From the NCBI GenBank assembly GCA_030849465.1, contig JARVLF010000006.1, positions 372,001 to 436,000 of the forward strand: a DNA stretch of 64,000 bases, read 5' to 3'. Below, piece after piece: positions 37,397 through 47,577 of the stretch (the stretch's first letter is position 1; every line of letters begins with the position of its first letter). This DNA is from Moesziomyces globuligerus (lineage: Eukaryota; Basidiomycota; Ustilaginomycetes; Ustilaginales; Ustilaginaceae). The translations under genes and the position numbers were made by a program. A model generated the notes under the pieces. That model did no database searches, was not told the DNA's origin, and was given only the letters and a program-made list of their open reading frames with translations.

Positions 37397-39498
37397 TGCC
37401 GCGCCTGCGCGAGCTTATGTACCTCGCAGCGGCTCCCAGTCAAGGCACTGGGCACTTGTTTGCCAGCCTATCCTCCGGAGCGACGGCAAGCAGCGTTGGC
37501 CTCTGTCACATGTCCAGTAGCGTAAGAGCGCGCGAAAGGCCGCCTTGCTCAGCGTCCGTTCGTTGGGACGTGCACGAGCAAAGAGGATGCCCCGCTTCGT
37601 GTGGAGAAGTAGCCGCAGAGGCCGGCCTCGCGGCGAATTGCCTGCCATGAGAGATCGTGTGGAGGCTTGCAGAGGGACAATCGCCGATCCCGACATCTCA
37701 TCTTCCGACTCTCTCGCATCGGGGCTCGACCAGCCTGGATGCTGGAACTCATGGATGATGGCACCATCTGGGCGGTGCAGCCACGATTCGGTCGCAGTGG
37801 TTGTGCCGAAGCTCCGCGTGGATGCAGCGCCGATCATGCTTGGCGCTGGCTGAGGCTCCTTTTCGCCGTGAAACGCCGAGAAGGGCGACGAGTCACGTCA
37901 AGCGCTCAGCGATGATTGACAACGCATGAAGCGTTCCACCATTGTTGTGCGCCAAGGCCTTCGGCGATCAAAGCGCTGGGGGAGGACGTCTCTGGCGCGG
38001 CCTGTGGTACAGTAGGTGCAGACAGGGGCTCAGACGAGCATGCCCAGTCGGCTCGGCATGCATGGATCGAGCCACGGCGACTTGCGTCTGTGTCTGAGAT
38101 GCTGCGCCCGCACCGAGGAAGCTCGTGGCCCTAGTTTCTTGGCAGCATACCGCCGCGTGGGTGAACTGCCCCGAGTCCGAAGCACGGCAGCATGTGACAT
38201 TTGATCGCATGCTACAGATTGCTGAAACGCTGTGCTGCCTTTGATTGCGAATCTGACACGGCTGATCGATCGGGAAGCGAGGCGCTCTGTGACTTGGGTC
38301 GAGGCCGATCTGAGCGGGCACGCAACAGCATAGGAGTGGGATGCATTGCACGGCTGTGCCGAGCGCGAAGAAAGAAAGCTGCAAAAATGTTCTTCTGCAC
38401 AGCCGTGGCGCTGGCTGTACCTGTAGCATGTGATGGCTTGGGTCTCAGCACGCACCCCGGAGAAACTCTGCGAAAATGGGCGCGGGAGCCGAGCTGCATG
38501 CCTCGCTGGCAACCCACCCAGCCTAGCCGAAACAAAAACAGCGCACGCGTCTCCTCTATTTTTTGTTTTTTTTTTCTTCCCTCTGCTGCTCGGCCAACAG
38601 ACGCGTAAGAATTCGCGATTGCTGTTGGGCTTTGGAGGCCGTTCGGGGTTCGAGATAGCATGGGGAAGCTTTGTCTCGGCGCAGTGCTTGCCTTGGCAGT
38701 TCCCGTCGTCAACGATGGTGCACATGGCGCGCATCAAAGCCATTGGACGAATGCTTTGGCTGCAAGCACCATGCTGCGAGCCAGCAGAGATGAAGGTGCA
38801 TAGCACCAAACGATCGCGCGAACTGCCAGTTCCGAGATTCGCACTCGAGCGACATGCAGCGGCGTCTGCAGCACGCTGGGAACGCCTTATCCGAGCAGGC
38901 GGTTTGATCCCGAGAGTGATGATGTGCTGCCGCTGTACGAGCTGGCTGAATCGTGAATGTCAAATGCTCGGTTCCTGGCCAAGCCACAGCCGTCAACAGC
39001 ACGCCGCGATGGGCATCATGCATCCTGACCGGCACGAGATCGCGCCTTCATCGAAGACGCGCGCCGCTCGCTCGTGTCAAGTCGGCGTGCGGCTTCATGC
39101 ACCGCCAGCCTACTCGGAGCACCCTGGTAGCCACAGCTGTCGCTCGGACTGCCCTTGCCTGGGACAGCACACTGCCCTCTCGACTTGGCCGAGCTCCGCC
39201 TTGGCCTGCCGCTCCCTCCCTTCGCCGCGCTCTCACACATGCGAAAAACCCCGAGCCAGGCCGCCAATCCCACTCAACCTCGCTCGCTCCCCCTCTTCTC
39301 TTCTCTTGCTCTCCAACCACACCCACCTCTCTCAACGCCCACCTCACTCCCTGTAGCGCTCCCTCACCTCTACGTTGTCCGCAGGCTTCGGAAAACGCAT
39401 CTACTCTCGTTTCTTCTCTTTCCACCCCATCGCTTCCTACATCCGGCACTCTCGTTCTTCACCCTCACCCTCCAACTCCATCACTGCCTAACGTCAAA
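37397..39498. other. Long intergenic region, divergent
   Basis: 2.1 kb, the longest gene-free stretch here. A T-rich tract lies at about 38555-38580, and the last 250 bp before 39499 are C/T-rich, as in a strong promoter/5' leader. Several ORFs (one of 308 codons from about 38430) overlap on both strands, lack domains and show atypical composition, so I treat them as noise. A non-coding RNA cannot be excluded. Confidence 0.4.
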
Positions 39499-40272
39499 AT
39501 GGTCGCCACCAACATTGCTGCCCTCGCCGTGCTCGCGCTCGCTGCAGCCGATGCTGCCGTTTCCACCGTCGTCGTCACCAAGCCCGTCGCGTGAGTATTG
39601 GCCGATCGTTCGTCCATTGTCGTATGCACGCATCTCGTTGCTGACCCATAGCCACTTGTGCTTCTTTGGAACAGCTCCACCACCGGCCACGGCGGCAGAC
39701 GCCTGAGTGTCGAGTGGAAAGACGACGGAAAGTCGCCCGCGCGCCGTGACTGGGGCCGCATCAACATTTACCTCGCCACCGGCTCGCGCGATGTCCAGTA
39801 CAAGCTGCAGACGCTCGACAGCAACGTCTCGTACACCCAGGGCGAGGCCAGCTACTCGATCGACGCCAACGCCGGCCCCAACGGCGGCTACTACTTCCTC
39901 CGCTTTGAGGGCACCAACACCAGCCAGGCTGGCGGCATCCCGCCCATGGCCTTCTCCGCCCGCTTCACCCTCGACGGCATGACTGGCAACTTCAACTCCA
40001 CCGTCATGGCGCAGAACTCGGGCCCCCTCGGCACCTCGCAGGCTAGCGCCGCTGCTGTCACCGCTTCCGCCGCTGCTACCTCCACCTCGGCTCCCTCGTT
40101 CTTCTCCTTCACCTCGACCAAGAGCGCCGCCGTCTCCACCTCGTCACCCGCCACCGCGACACAGGCCTCGAGCGTCAAGCAGTCCTCGGCTGCCGCGCCC
40201 AACTCCAACAAGCTCGCCGGCTACGCCAGCGCGCTCGTCGGTCTCGCTGCTGCCGGTGCCGCTTTCCTCTAG
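39499..40272 (+). CDS. Kre9/Knh1-like GPI-anchored cell-wall protein, two exons
   Basis: Exon 1 is 39499-39590 and exon 2 is 39675-40272, with an 84-nt intron (donor GTGAGT, branch-like GCTGACC, acceptor AACAG). Product 229 residues. A signal peptide (about 1-20) is followed by an Ig-like Kre9/Knh1 N-terminal domain (about 28-125; L-S-V-E-W, D-W-G-R-I-N-I-Y-L-A-T-G, Y-F-L-R-F). A Ser/Thr/Ala-rich stalk (about 140-205) and a hydrophobic C-terminal tail follow, with an omega-site candidate near N-S-N-K. Such proteins sit on the plasma membrane or in the cell wall. The C-rich codon use and the pyrimidine-rich leader suggest high expression. Confidence 0.87.
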
Positions 40273-40659
40273 ATCCTGTCCTCTCACCTCTTGGCCGTAG
40301 AGTCGCTCTGGTAGCACTCGGTCGCGCCCGTCTCGTCGCAAACACTGCATCCTCTGCATCCTTGCTGCTCCATACAGCGTGTCTTCCAACCCTCTTCGTC
40401 TTTCGTTCAACGGCATGCCCGCCTGGCAGCTACAGGCGCTGAGCGGGCTTGCCGTCCCTTGGCCCTCTTTCCGCTCGGAAGGAAGCGCACTATCCCCCTC
40501 TTTTGGATTGTCTGTACATAGGAGCTTTCCGGAGACACCACACTCGTTTCGTGAGCCCGCTCGCCTTGGCATGTGTCTGGCTTCCAGAGGTGGGAGTAGC
40601 AAGGTTGAAACATCGTGATCGTGGTATAGGCGAAGGTAAAGTCGGGGGAGATTCAAAAG
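40273..40659. other. Intergenic between convergent genes
   Basis: 387 bp holding the 3' ends of the Kre9-like gene (+) and the SCP2 gene (-). No element recognised. Confidence 0.5.
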
Positions 40660-41223
40660 TTAAAGCTTGGCGACGCGGGACATTTTCTTGACTTCGTTCA
40701 TGAGGACGGTCTGCATGCGGAGGCCGAGCATGATGTTGCCCTTGACCTTGACCTTGCCCTTCATGAAGGCGGCCTGGGGGCTCATTTGGCCGAGGGCGAT
40801 GCGGATCATGTCGCGGTCGTTGATGAGGAGGGTGCAGTCGGGTTTGGGCTTGGCCGGGCCGGGGCCCATGATGATGGAGCCTTCGCGGCGCATGTCGACG
40901 TAGTACTGGATGGTCTCCTTGCCCGCATCCGACTCTGCAGACGGACGCACGTTGAACTGAAACGTACCGTTGACCGCCTTCTTGGCCTGCTCCGCGTTCA
41001 TCATGTCGAGCCCCGCCAAGATGCCTTCCTCGTCCCCCGAGTGCAGCAGCGCCCAGTAGACGACGCAGAAGAGCTTGGATACTTCGACTCCGGCGACCTT
41101 GAGCTGCGTAGGGTCGGCTTGCTGGTCGAGAGGCTTGGACGGGTCGGAGAAGTCGATGTCGTCTGCCTGGTCCAGCATGATCTGGAACAGGTTCGACTCG
41201 TCAGCGCCCTCGTCCTTGCCCAT
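40660..41223 (-). CDS. SCP2 sterol-carrier domain protein, likely peroxisomal
   Basis: A 187-residue single exon. The SCP2 fold covers about 70-180: a run of strands with F-Q-F-N-V, Y-Y-V-D-M-R-R-E-G-S, the C-T-L-L-I-N-D-R-D-M strand, then F-M-K-G-K-V-K-V-K-G-N, the hallmark of the family. The last three residues are A-K-L, a type 1 peroxisomal targeting signal. SCP2 proteins bind acyl-CoA or sterols and help peroxisomal beta-oxidation; here a free-standing domain with an N-terminal extension of about 65 residues. Nearby genes with possible peroxisomal links are carnitine acetyltransferase and the P450, at a distance. Confidence 0.9.
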   Translation of the reverse strand: MGKDEGADESNLFQIMLDQADDIDFSDPSKPLDQQADPTQLKVAGVEVSKLFCVVYWALLHSGDEEGILAGLDMMNAEQAKKAVNGTFQFNVRPSAESDAGKETIQYYVDMRREGSIIMGPGPAKPKPDCTLLINDRDMIRIALGQMSPQAAFMKGKVKVKGNIMLGLRMQTVLMNEVKKMSRVAKL

Positions 41224-42267
41224 GATGACGATGGCTCGGCGGCTGGATGGATGGCTGGCGGCGGTGTGTGATTCGAGGCGGTACGACGAGGGACCGTCGA
41301 GCTCTGTTGAAGAGGTGTTTAGCAGCGTGCGGAGAAGCTGAGCTTATATGCTCCTCGGACGAGGTGGTGGCTTGCTGAGCAGGATTGGTCCAGCGATAAT
41401 TGAGCTTTTCACGGATGGATGCTTCAGGAACTGGATGAAGGGTGCAGATGGACGCCGTAGTACAAGAGCACAATGCACGCGCAGATCTCGAAACTCGGCC
41501 TCCGCTTTGTGGGGTAAGTCAACTCAAGCCCAGTTGCGAGGCTGCCAAAAGCAAACGAGGTAGATACAAGCGCGCCGTGCTCGTCAAGCTCAGCCCCATG
41601 TTCTCACTCGGGCTCTCCTGTGAAAGTTGAGCCTCCACCTCTCAGCGGAACGGACCACGATGAGCCATGCAAGGGTCACATGCGGATCTGTGAAGTCCGC
41701 ATGACTGACGGGCGCGTGAGGCGCAATCAAGCTCTGGCGCATGGTCTCGGCTGTGTCTCTGGACACTTCGGCTTGATGGAGGAGGCATGCCCAAGAGAAA
41801 GTGCATGTGCTCTGGCCGAGCCTAGGGAATGTGGGGAAGCATTCCGGAGCCAGGTGATAGCGAGCACCACGTCCCGATGGCTGCTGCCAGAGCACACATC
41901 AGCCAAGCTCCCTTCGCTTCCGAATCCGTTTTCACAAATCGGCGCCCTCGCCGGATCAAACATGGCAGAATGTTAGACCCAAAGGGACTGGCAAGGTGGA
42001 GGTTGGAGACACGCACGAGAAAATTTCAGCCGCTTGGCCCAAAAATTTGAGGTCGGTGCGCACCGAAACCCGAACTCCACCTGAGAAGATCAAGGTGCGA
42101 GCCTCTGCACCACACTCCATGGTCAGAATCACCGTAACATCCTCTCGTTGACCCTCACGATCAGCAACTTTGTAGACAGACTCCAGCATAGGACCAGCTC
42201 CAGAAGCCAGAAAAGCGCGACCAGCCCGATCGAAGACCGCATTCCTGGCAGAGCTGCACCCGTAGTC
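41224..42267. other. Intergenic, divergent promoter region SCP2 / OFD1
   Basis: 1.04 kb. A TATA-like CATATAAG on the minus strand lies at 41343-41350 (before the SCP2 gene), and a perfect 14-bp palindrome TCGGTGCGCACCGA at 42053-42066 is 200 bp before OFD1. Nothing else recognised. Confidence 0.45.
42053..42066. promoter_or_regulatory. Perfect 14-bp palindrome upstream of OFD1
   Basis: TCGGTGCGCACCGA reads the same on both strands. It lies about 200 bp before the OFD1 start codon. A dimeric regulator site is an inference. Confidence 0.35.
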
Positions 42268-44256
42268 ATGTCAGCGGCAACCAGCGTCGCCTCGGCGTTC
42301 GCGCCCAATCTGCTCGAGGACGCCACCGTCAAGCAGTACAATCAGTCTTACGAGGCGAGTGCTCCTTACAAGCATTCTGTCATTCCAGCGCTGATCGATG
42401 AGGAGCTGCTCAAGGCCACGCGCAACGAGATCATGGACGAGCTCCGCTTCGCCGAGAAGGAGACCGACATCTACAAGGTCAACCAGACCGGCGACCTGGC
42501 CAACCTGGACGGCCTGCCCGAGGAGGAAGCGGGCCGCCTGCAGTCGCTCCTGCGCGTCCGCAATGCCATCTACTCGTCCGAGTTTCGCTCGTGGCTGCAG
42601 GGTGTCACGGGCTGTGGACCGCTCAGCGCCAAGAAGAAGGACATGAGCATCAACGACTACCGCCAGGGCTGCCATCTGCTCAACCACGACGACGTCATCT
42701 CGACACGTCGCGTCTCGTACATCCTCTACCTTCCCGATCCGGACCAGCCATGGCAGCCGGAATGGGGTGGCGCGCTCGAGCTCTACCCAGTCAAGACCAA
42801 GGGCACTCCGGACGACGTGCCGAACAAGATCATCCCGCCGCGCTGGAATCAGTTCACCTTCTTCACTGTGCAGCCCGGCCACTCGTTCCATTCGGTCGAG
42901 GAGGTGGTGCATCCGTCGCAGTCGAGGCTCAGCATCTCGGGCTGGTTCCACCGCCCGCAAGAGGGCGAGGAGGGCTTCACCACCGACGACGAGAAGAAGG
43001 AGGCCGAGGTCGAGATGGAGATGAGCAGCCTCGAGAGCCTCTCCGCCAAGGAAAACGCCAAGCTCTTCGAGCCATATCCAGAGTCGTTTGCACCTCCGCT
43101 TCCAGGCTCGCCATTGTCGCATGCGGAGAAGAAGTTCCTGCTCCAGTTCCTCAACCCGGCGTATCTGGTCGAAAAGACGCAGGAGCAGCTGTTCGAGCAG
43201 TTTGGCGACGACTCGCACGTGCTGCTCGCCGACATTCTGCGCAAGGAGATCGCCGAGCCTCTCGACAAGGCGCTCCGCTCTGCCGACGCGCGCGACGGGT
43301 TCCAGTGGTGGACCTCGGGCAAGGGCGAGGCGTCGACACGCATCATGCCCCATGGCGTGGGAACGGACCGTGCTGCCCAGGCCGATGCCGAGGCCAAGCG
43401 ATGGAGCATCGCCGGCCCGCCACACAAACAGCGCTACGCCGTACTCTCGGAGCAGGCCACACCGTCCAAGGCGACCGAGATCGCATCACAGCAGGTGCCC
43501 AACCCTCTGCCCACCGATGCGGGCGAGCTGCTGCGTCTGCTCAGCACGGTGCTGTTCCCCTCGGACGCCTTCCGTCACTTCCTCGCCAACATCTCGCAGC
43601 TCGTGCCGCTCGGCGCACGGCCCGTCGAGGCGCGTCGCTTCCGTCCCGGACTCGACTACACTCTGGCACGCAGCGATCCCGAGGCGGTGCTCGACGTGAC
43701 GCTCAACCTCACGCCGGACGTGGTCAAGCCCTCGCTCGACGAGGAGCGCAAGGCTGGTCCGCGCGGCCTGGCGGGCAAGGCCAAGAAGCCCAAGACTGCG
43801 TCAGCGGCCTCGGCTAGCGGTCTGCTGTCGAAGAAGGAGGCCAAGGAGCTGCAAGCCAAGTGGGAGAGCGGCGACATCGGCGGTTGGGAGTGCTACATGG
43901 CGCCGCACGAGGGCGAGGAAGACCCGGCGGTCTACCAGAGCGGCAACAGCGGCAAGAAGAAGGAGGCGGAAGGCGCCGACGTGGACGCGGAGATGGAGGA
44001 CGCGGGGGATGACGAGGAGGAGGAGATCGTCGAGATGATCGAGGACGACGGCGAGGAGGACGACGACTTTGACGGCGTCCTGCTCAACCTCACGCCCAGC
44101 TTCAACACGCTCAGCGTCGTGCTCAGGGACGAGGGCGTGATGCGCTTTGTCAAGTATCTCGCTGCTTCGGCCGGCGGCTCGCGCTGGGACGTCATCGGCG
44201 AATTCGAGATCGGCGCCATCGAAGAGGAGGATGAGGACGAGGAGGCTGACGCGTAG
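42268..44256 (+). CDS. OFD1: Prolyl 3,4-dihydroxylase / 2-oxoglutarate oxygenase Ofd1/Tpa1
   Basis: A 662-residue single exon from the first true ATG of the frame. The N-terminal 2-oxoglutarate/Fe(II) oxygenase domain has the iron triad: H140 and D142 in N-H-D-D, the second His in F-H-S-V-E-E (about 210) and the 2-oxoglutarate Arg in R-L-S-I-S-G-W-F. A second, catalytically inactive double-stranded beta-helix domain (about 370-650) follows, as in yeast Tpa1. It hydroxylates a proline of ribosomal protein uS12 and, in fission yeast, controls SREBP stability in response to oxygen. Acidic D/E runs at about 580-615 and at the C-terminus are family features. Confidence 0.92.
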   Translation: MSAATSVASAFAPNLLEDATVKQYNQSYEASAPYKHSVIPALIDEELLKATRNEIMDELRFAEKETDIYKVNQTGDLANLDGLPEEEAGRLQSLLRVRNAIYSSEFRSWLQGVTGCGPLSAKKKDMSINDYRQGCHLLNHDDVISTRRVSYILYLPDPDQPWQPEWGGALELYPVKTKGTPDDVPNKIIPPRWNQFTFFTVQPGHSFHSVEEVVHPSQSRLSISGWFHRPQEGEEGFTTDDEKKEAEVEMEMSSLESLSAKENAKLFEPYPESFAPPLPGSPLSHAEKKFLLQFLNPAYLVEKTQEQLFEQFGDDSHVLLADILRKEIAEPLDKALRSADARDGFQWWTSGKGEASTRIMPHGVGTDRAAQADAEAKRWSIAGPPHKQRYAVLSEQATPSKATEIASQQVPNPLPTDAGELLRLLSTVLFPSDAFRHFLANISQLVPLGARPVEARRFRPGLDYTLARSDPEAVLDVTLNLTPDVVKPSLDEERKAGPRGLAGKAKKPKTASAASASGLLSKKEAKELQAKWESGDIGGWECYMAPHEGEEDPAVYQSGNSGKKKEAEGADVDAEMEDAGDDEEEEIVEMIEDDGEEDDDFDGVLLNLTPSFNTLSVVLRDEGVMRFVKYLAASAGGSRWDVIGEFEIGAIEEEDEDEEADA

Positions 44257-44628
44257 GCATCTGCACGCTCTTCGCTTTACCCCCGGAAAGATCTTGCTTT
44301 AGTACTAATACAGATCGCATGTCTGTCCAGTGCTTGTGATTCAGACGGCTGTGTCAACCTCGATTGCGTGAATGCCGAGGTCAGTGCGTTTGACGAAACA
44401 GTCTCGTCCAAGGTGATGGGCTGGAGGCAGCGTCCTCCGACGCGTAAAGTGCGGGTCTCGGCGAGGCCAAGCAAGAAGAGCGGTGCAACCAAAAAGTGTT
44501 GCTTTCCACACGGCATGCGCCCGCGACTCTCTGTCACTTTTGAGCTATTCGCGCCCAAAGTCCGCTTTTTCGCTTTCGTCTTCCACCGTGATTGCGTGCA
44601 CCACGATAGTCTGTGATCTCGGCCCGCC
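44257..44628. other. Intergenic, short promoter of the CHY gene
   Basis: 372 bp between OFD1 and the CHY zinc-finger gene, same strand. T-rich in 44540-44580. No element recognised. Confidence 0.45.
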
Positions 44629-45430
44629 ATGTGGTACGTCTCTCCTCGCTCGGTTTCGCCAAACACCTGTACATCGCGCTGACCGTGACCTCGTGCTGGC
44701 AATCGCGCTCGCACAGCAAGCACATCCTGAACGCACAGGTGTCGATCCGCGCCCCGTGCTGTCAAAAGTTCTTCGACGTAAGTTCCGAACCCTTGATCCC
44801 CTCTCGGCACCCACGCTGCTTGGAAAGACAACGACTGACGTGGGAAGGGGCTGCTGCGTAGTGTCCGGAATGCCATGCCGAGTCGCAGGACCACATGCTG
44901 CGCAAGACGATCGAGATGGCCTTCATCTGCAAAAAGTGCCGCAAGGCGTTCCGCAAGGATCTGACGCAGTACGAGGATTCGGACGAGTTCTGCCCCCACT
45001 GCGATAACCACTACGTAAGTCCATCCTGTCTCCCTCTCTGCTCTGCACGAACGCGGTCTGACACCTCGGTTGTCGACGATGACAGGTGATTGATGCGAAG
45101 ACGCCACAAGCGGTGTTGAGCGTCGAGGGCGAGGATGCGCGTGTCGATAACAGGATGCTGCGCGACGACCGCGTCAAGTACGACCCGCGCAAGGACTTTT
45201 ACTTCCGCCGCGTCGCAGCGCAGGAGACGGAGCGCATCGACGAAGGCGGCTGGCTTCAGGCCATCAAGGACCGCGCTGCAGGCAAGCTCGGGCCCGACGG
45301 TCTGCCCATCGATGCAGCTGGACCCGTCGGCGCAGACGGAAAACCTCTGCTCGACACCTCGGCCTTGGCGGGAGCAGGCGCAGCGCCGCAGTGGAACAAG
45401 TTCAACGACGACGACCTCGACTGGTCCTAG
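44629..45430 (+). CDS. CHY zinc-finger protein, four exons with a 5-nt first coding exon
   Basis: Exons: 44629-44633, 44717-44777, 44862-45014 and 45086-45430; introns are 83, 84 and 71 nt with donors GTACGT, GTAAGT, GTAAGT. Product 187 residues. It begins M-C-K-H-I-L-N-A-Q-V and has the CHY-type cysteine/histidine array: C-C-Q-K-F-F-D-C-P-E-C-H-A-E (about 16-29), D-H, then C-K-K-C (about 44-47) and C-P-H-C-D-N-H-Y (about 66-73). The tail has P-R-K-D-F-Y-F and an acidic C-terminus D-D-D-L-D-W-S. The exon 2 and 3 junction rebuilds the C-P-E-C-H motif, so the splicing is strongly supported. Function unknown; CHY domains occur in Hot13 and Pirh2. Confidence 0.85.
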
Positions 45431-45600
45431 CTTACACGCTCAGAGCCCAACTGTATTTGTACCTTCCCACAACAACCATTCTCACACTTTCGACCGCATC
45501 AGACTGGAACTCGGATCGGACGATGGCAAGCATGCATTAGCGCGGGTATCAGCTTACCGCATACGGGACCGAATGCACGAGAGGGAACAAGCACGAGGCG

Positions 45601-46326
45601 TTAGATGTCGTGGGGGATGTCGAAGAACTCGGAGGCGAGTTTGGCGAGCTCCTGAGCGAGTTGCTTGCGCTTGGGATCGGCGTCGTCCGCATAGCGCTGT
45701 TCGAGCGCCTTCATGTTGTCGACGATGGCGTCGTAGGTGGCTTTGGGCAGGTTGCGGGGATCGCGTACGTACAGGTCGATGCCCGCCGGCGTGGCCGGCG
45801 TCTTTTCAAAGTAGGTCACGAGCCAGTCGAAGCGCGTCCTGCTCGTGTCGGTGAGGTCGTAGGGTCCGTAGCCGATGACCTGCCACTTTGAGTGGAAAAA
45901 GCGCAGCAGACCATTGCCCGTCCACTGGAACGAGGCGCCGTTCTTGGCGTCCTTCTGCAGCACATTGGTGCCCTTGATGCCGAAGAGCTTGTTCGTCAGT
46001 CCCTCCTCTGCCTTCCACTTGGCGGCGATCTCGCTCGGCGCGACAGCCTCGCCAGCCGCTTTGGAGCGCGCTTCGGAGCGGATCTCGTCGGTGAATTTGA
46101 CTTCGTCGGCCCGCGCGCTCGGGTGAGGGATGTAGCGGATGGTGACGTTCTTCTTGGGCTTCCACAGCGGCAGCGACGAGCCGACAATATACCAGAAGCC
46201 CTCGATCGCCTCGGATGGACGCGACGACAGATGCAGCGGATGCGCCGAATCGTAGCTCGTGAATGGCAGATCAATGTCGAATGCAGTCGCCGCAGATGCA
46301 GCTGGAGTTGCGGTGGTGTCAGCCAT
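45601..46326 (-). CDS. Calycin/lipocalin-like protein of unknown function
   Basis: A 241-residue single exon without signal peptide. The segment G-F-W-Y-I-V-G-S-S-L-P-L-W (about 43-55) followed by N-V-T-I-R-Y resembles the first strand of a lipocalin barrel (G-x-W-Y). Later strands are S-F-Q-W-T-G-N-G-L-L-R-F and W-L-V-T-Y-F-E-K-T. A helical C-terminus with K/D/A-rich sequence closes the protein. A small-ligand-binding barrel is inferred from this pattern only. Convergent with the CHY gene, 170 bp apart. I do not know a named orthologue. Confidence 0.75.
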   Translation of the reverse strand: MADTTATPAASAATAFDIDLPFTSYDSAHPLHLSSRPSEAIEGFWYIVGSSLPLWKPKKNVTIRYIPHPSARADEVKFTDEIRSEARSKAAGEAVAPSEIAAKWKAEEGLTNKLFGIKGTNVLQKDAKNGASFQWTGNGLLRFFHSKWQVIGYGPYDLTDTSRTRFDWLVTYFEKTPATPAGIDLYVRDPRNLPKATYDAIVDNMKALEQRYADDADPKRKQLAQELAKLASEFFDIPHDI

Positions 46327-46777
46327 GGTGAATGAGGGCGAAATCGTACCAGGAAGAAGGTGCGGGGTTGGTGGTGGCGGATGAGGAGGAACGGATGCGA
46401 GGTCGGTGTGTGCAAAGGGAGCTTAGGCATGCACCTCCAGTGCATCGCCCCTGCCGGGCTTTGGTTGAAAGCCATGCGTCGAGGCGCAAGCGCTGGTGGG
46501 AATGTGGTGTGATTTTCTCGACGCGGATCTCAGGGTCCAACACGTTTCCATCTGGCGACACGCACCTCCTGAGCAACGTCACAGAACGCTCAGTCGTGAA
46601 TGAGCAAGAACACCGCAAGCGGCGAAGATGATTGCTTAAAATGGACAACGGGAGACACGACGTCAGGATGGTGATTTGGAAACGCTAGCGATGAGCCGAG
46701 GCGGGCATTGCGACTAGCAGATTGAACTGACGGCGGCGTGGCGGCGCAATCTTGCTTGCAAGTCGATGGCGAGGTCG
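46327..46777. other. Intergenic
   Basis: 451 bp between the calycin-like gene's start and the 3' end of effector copy A. No further copy of the effector family was found here. No element recognised. Confidence 0.45.
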
Positions 46778-47146
46778 TCAACATTGGACGAAGCGCCCGA
46801 CGCTGTCGTAGCGGCAGTTGTTCTTGCGCAGCACGACGGCGACATTATCAGAGCCGCCATCTTCTTCGCCGATCCAAGCGTTTCCCTTGGCGATCCAGAG
46901 GCAGTCGAGTCCGATTCCGCTGCACTTGGTGTACCATAGGTAGCCGTACTGGTCGGCGTTGTCGGTGATCACCGCGTGGTTCTTGCCATGGTAGCAGATC
47001 ACCGCCTCGGCCTTTTCGGGAGCCATCGAATTTGCACCGTCGACCTTGTCACTCACACACTTGGCTCGGCTGCGTGTGAAGGAAAAGTAGAATGCTTGGG
47101 TCGCACCCATCAGGACGAAGGCTGGCAGCAGCTTGAACACGTACAT
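46778..47146 (-). CDS. Small secreted six-Cys protein, cluster copy A (candidate effector)
   Basis: 122 residues. Signal peptide about 1-18 (hydrophobic core, A-T-Q-A cleavage), shared almost exactly with copies B and C. The mature part has six cysteines: in A-K-C-V, I-C-Y-H-G, T-K-C, D-C-L-W, N-C-R-Y and the final V-Q-C. A central block W-I-A-K-G-N-A-W-I-G-E-E-D-G-G matches copies B and C. No known domain, no membrane segment after the signal peptide, and no GPI tail. Likely secreted and disulfide-bonded; an effector role during plant infection is inferred from size, cysteines, secretion and tandem clustering. More diverged from B than C is. Confidence 0.85.
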   Translation of the reverse strand: MYVFKLLPAFVLMGATQAFYFSFTRSRAKCVSDKVDGANSMAPEKAEAVICYHGKNHAVITDNADQYGYLWYTKCSGIGLDCLWIAKGNAWIGEEDGGSDNVAVVLRKNNCRYDSVGRFVQC

Positions 47147-47232
47147 GGTAGGCAGTACAAGGCAAGACAGAGGAACGACTACGGTCTGAAGCTGTCAAGA
47201 CCAGGATCAGATTTGAGCTGCTCACTGAAGAT

Positions 47233-47239
47233 TATATAC
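47233..47239 (-). promoter_or_regulatory. TATA box of effector copy A
   Basis: TATATAA-type sequence read on the minus strand, about 90 nt upstream of the start at 47146. Confidence 0.5.
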
Positions 47240-47296
47240 TTTCTTGCTACGTTTATGCTGCTCGAGCACGAGGCTCGAGTGTGGGTTGATCGAAGT

Positions 47297-47307
47297 CCAC
47301 ACATGAA
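47297..47307 (-). promoter_or_regulatory. Conserved proximal element, copy A
   Basis: CCACACATGAA on the plus strand (TTCATGTGTGG read with the gene), 151-161 nt before the start codon. Near-identical elements lie at the same distance before copies B and C. Confidence 0.45.
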
Positions 47308-47352
47308 AGTCGTTCTTCCAAGCGGACTGCCTCAGGGACATCTACCCCCACC

Positions 47353-47372
47353 TTCATCTCTGCTCTGTTCGC
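47353..47372 (-). repeat. 20-bp block shared with copy B promoter
   Basis: Plus-strand TTCATCTCTGCTCTGTTCGC. It differs from 48149-48168 at one base and lies at a similar distance from its start codon (about 207 versus 194 nt). Confidence 0.6.
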
Positions 47373-47577
47373 CCGAATCTCACCCTGTTCCGACGGAGTG
47401 CATTTTTTCGCAAGTCACACGGACACGCATTGCACAACTAGAAGATGGAATCGTGCGGGTGGATCGACAAGGATGGAAGGTTTGCCAAATGCAGGTGTGC
47501 ACTATCGATGGCACATCAGTCTACGTGTCAAGAAGCAGCGGAATGAGACGCCATCACGAGCTGCTAGATAGCTGCTT

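Larger units (their letters stand above)
47147..47577. other. Promoter region of effector copy A
   Basis: 431 bp. TATA box at 47233-47239 (minus), element CCACACATGAA at 47297-47307, and a 20-bp block at 47353-47372 shared with copy B's promoter. Confidence 0.5.

Noticed and set aside
38430..39356. 308-codon ORF in the long intergenic region
   Set aside because: No domain, high Cys/Ser/Arg/His composition, no supporting promoter, and overlapping open frames on both strands.
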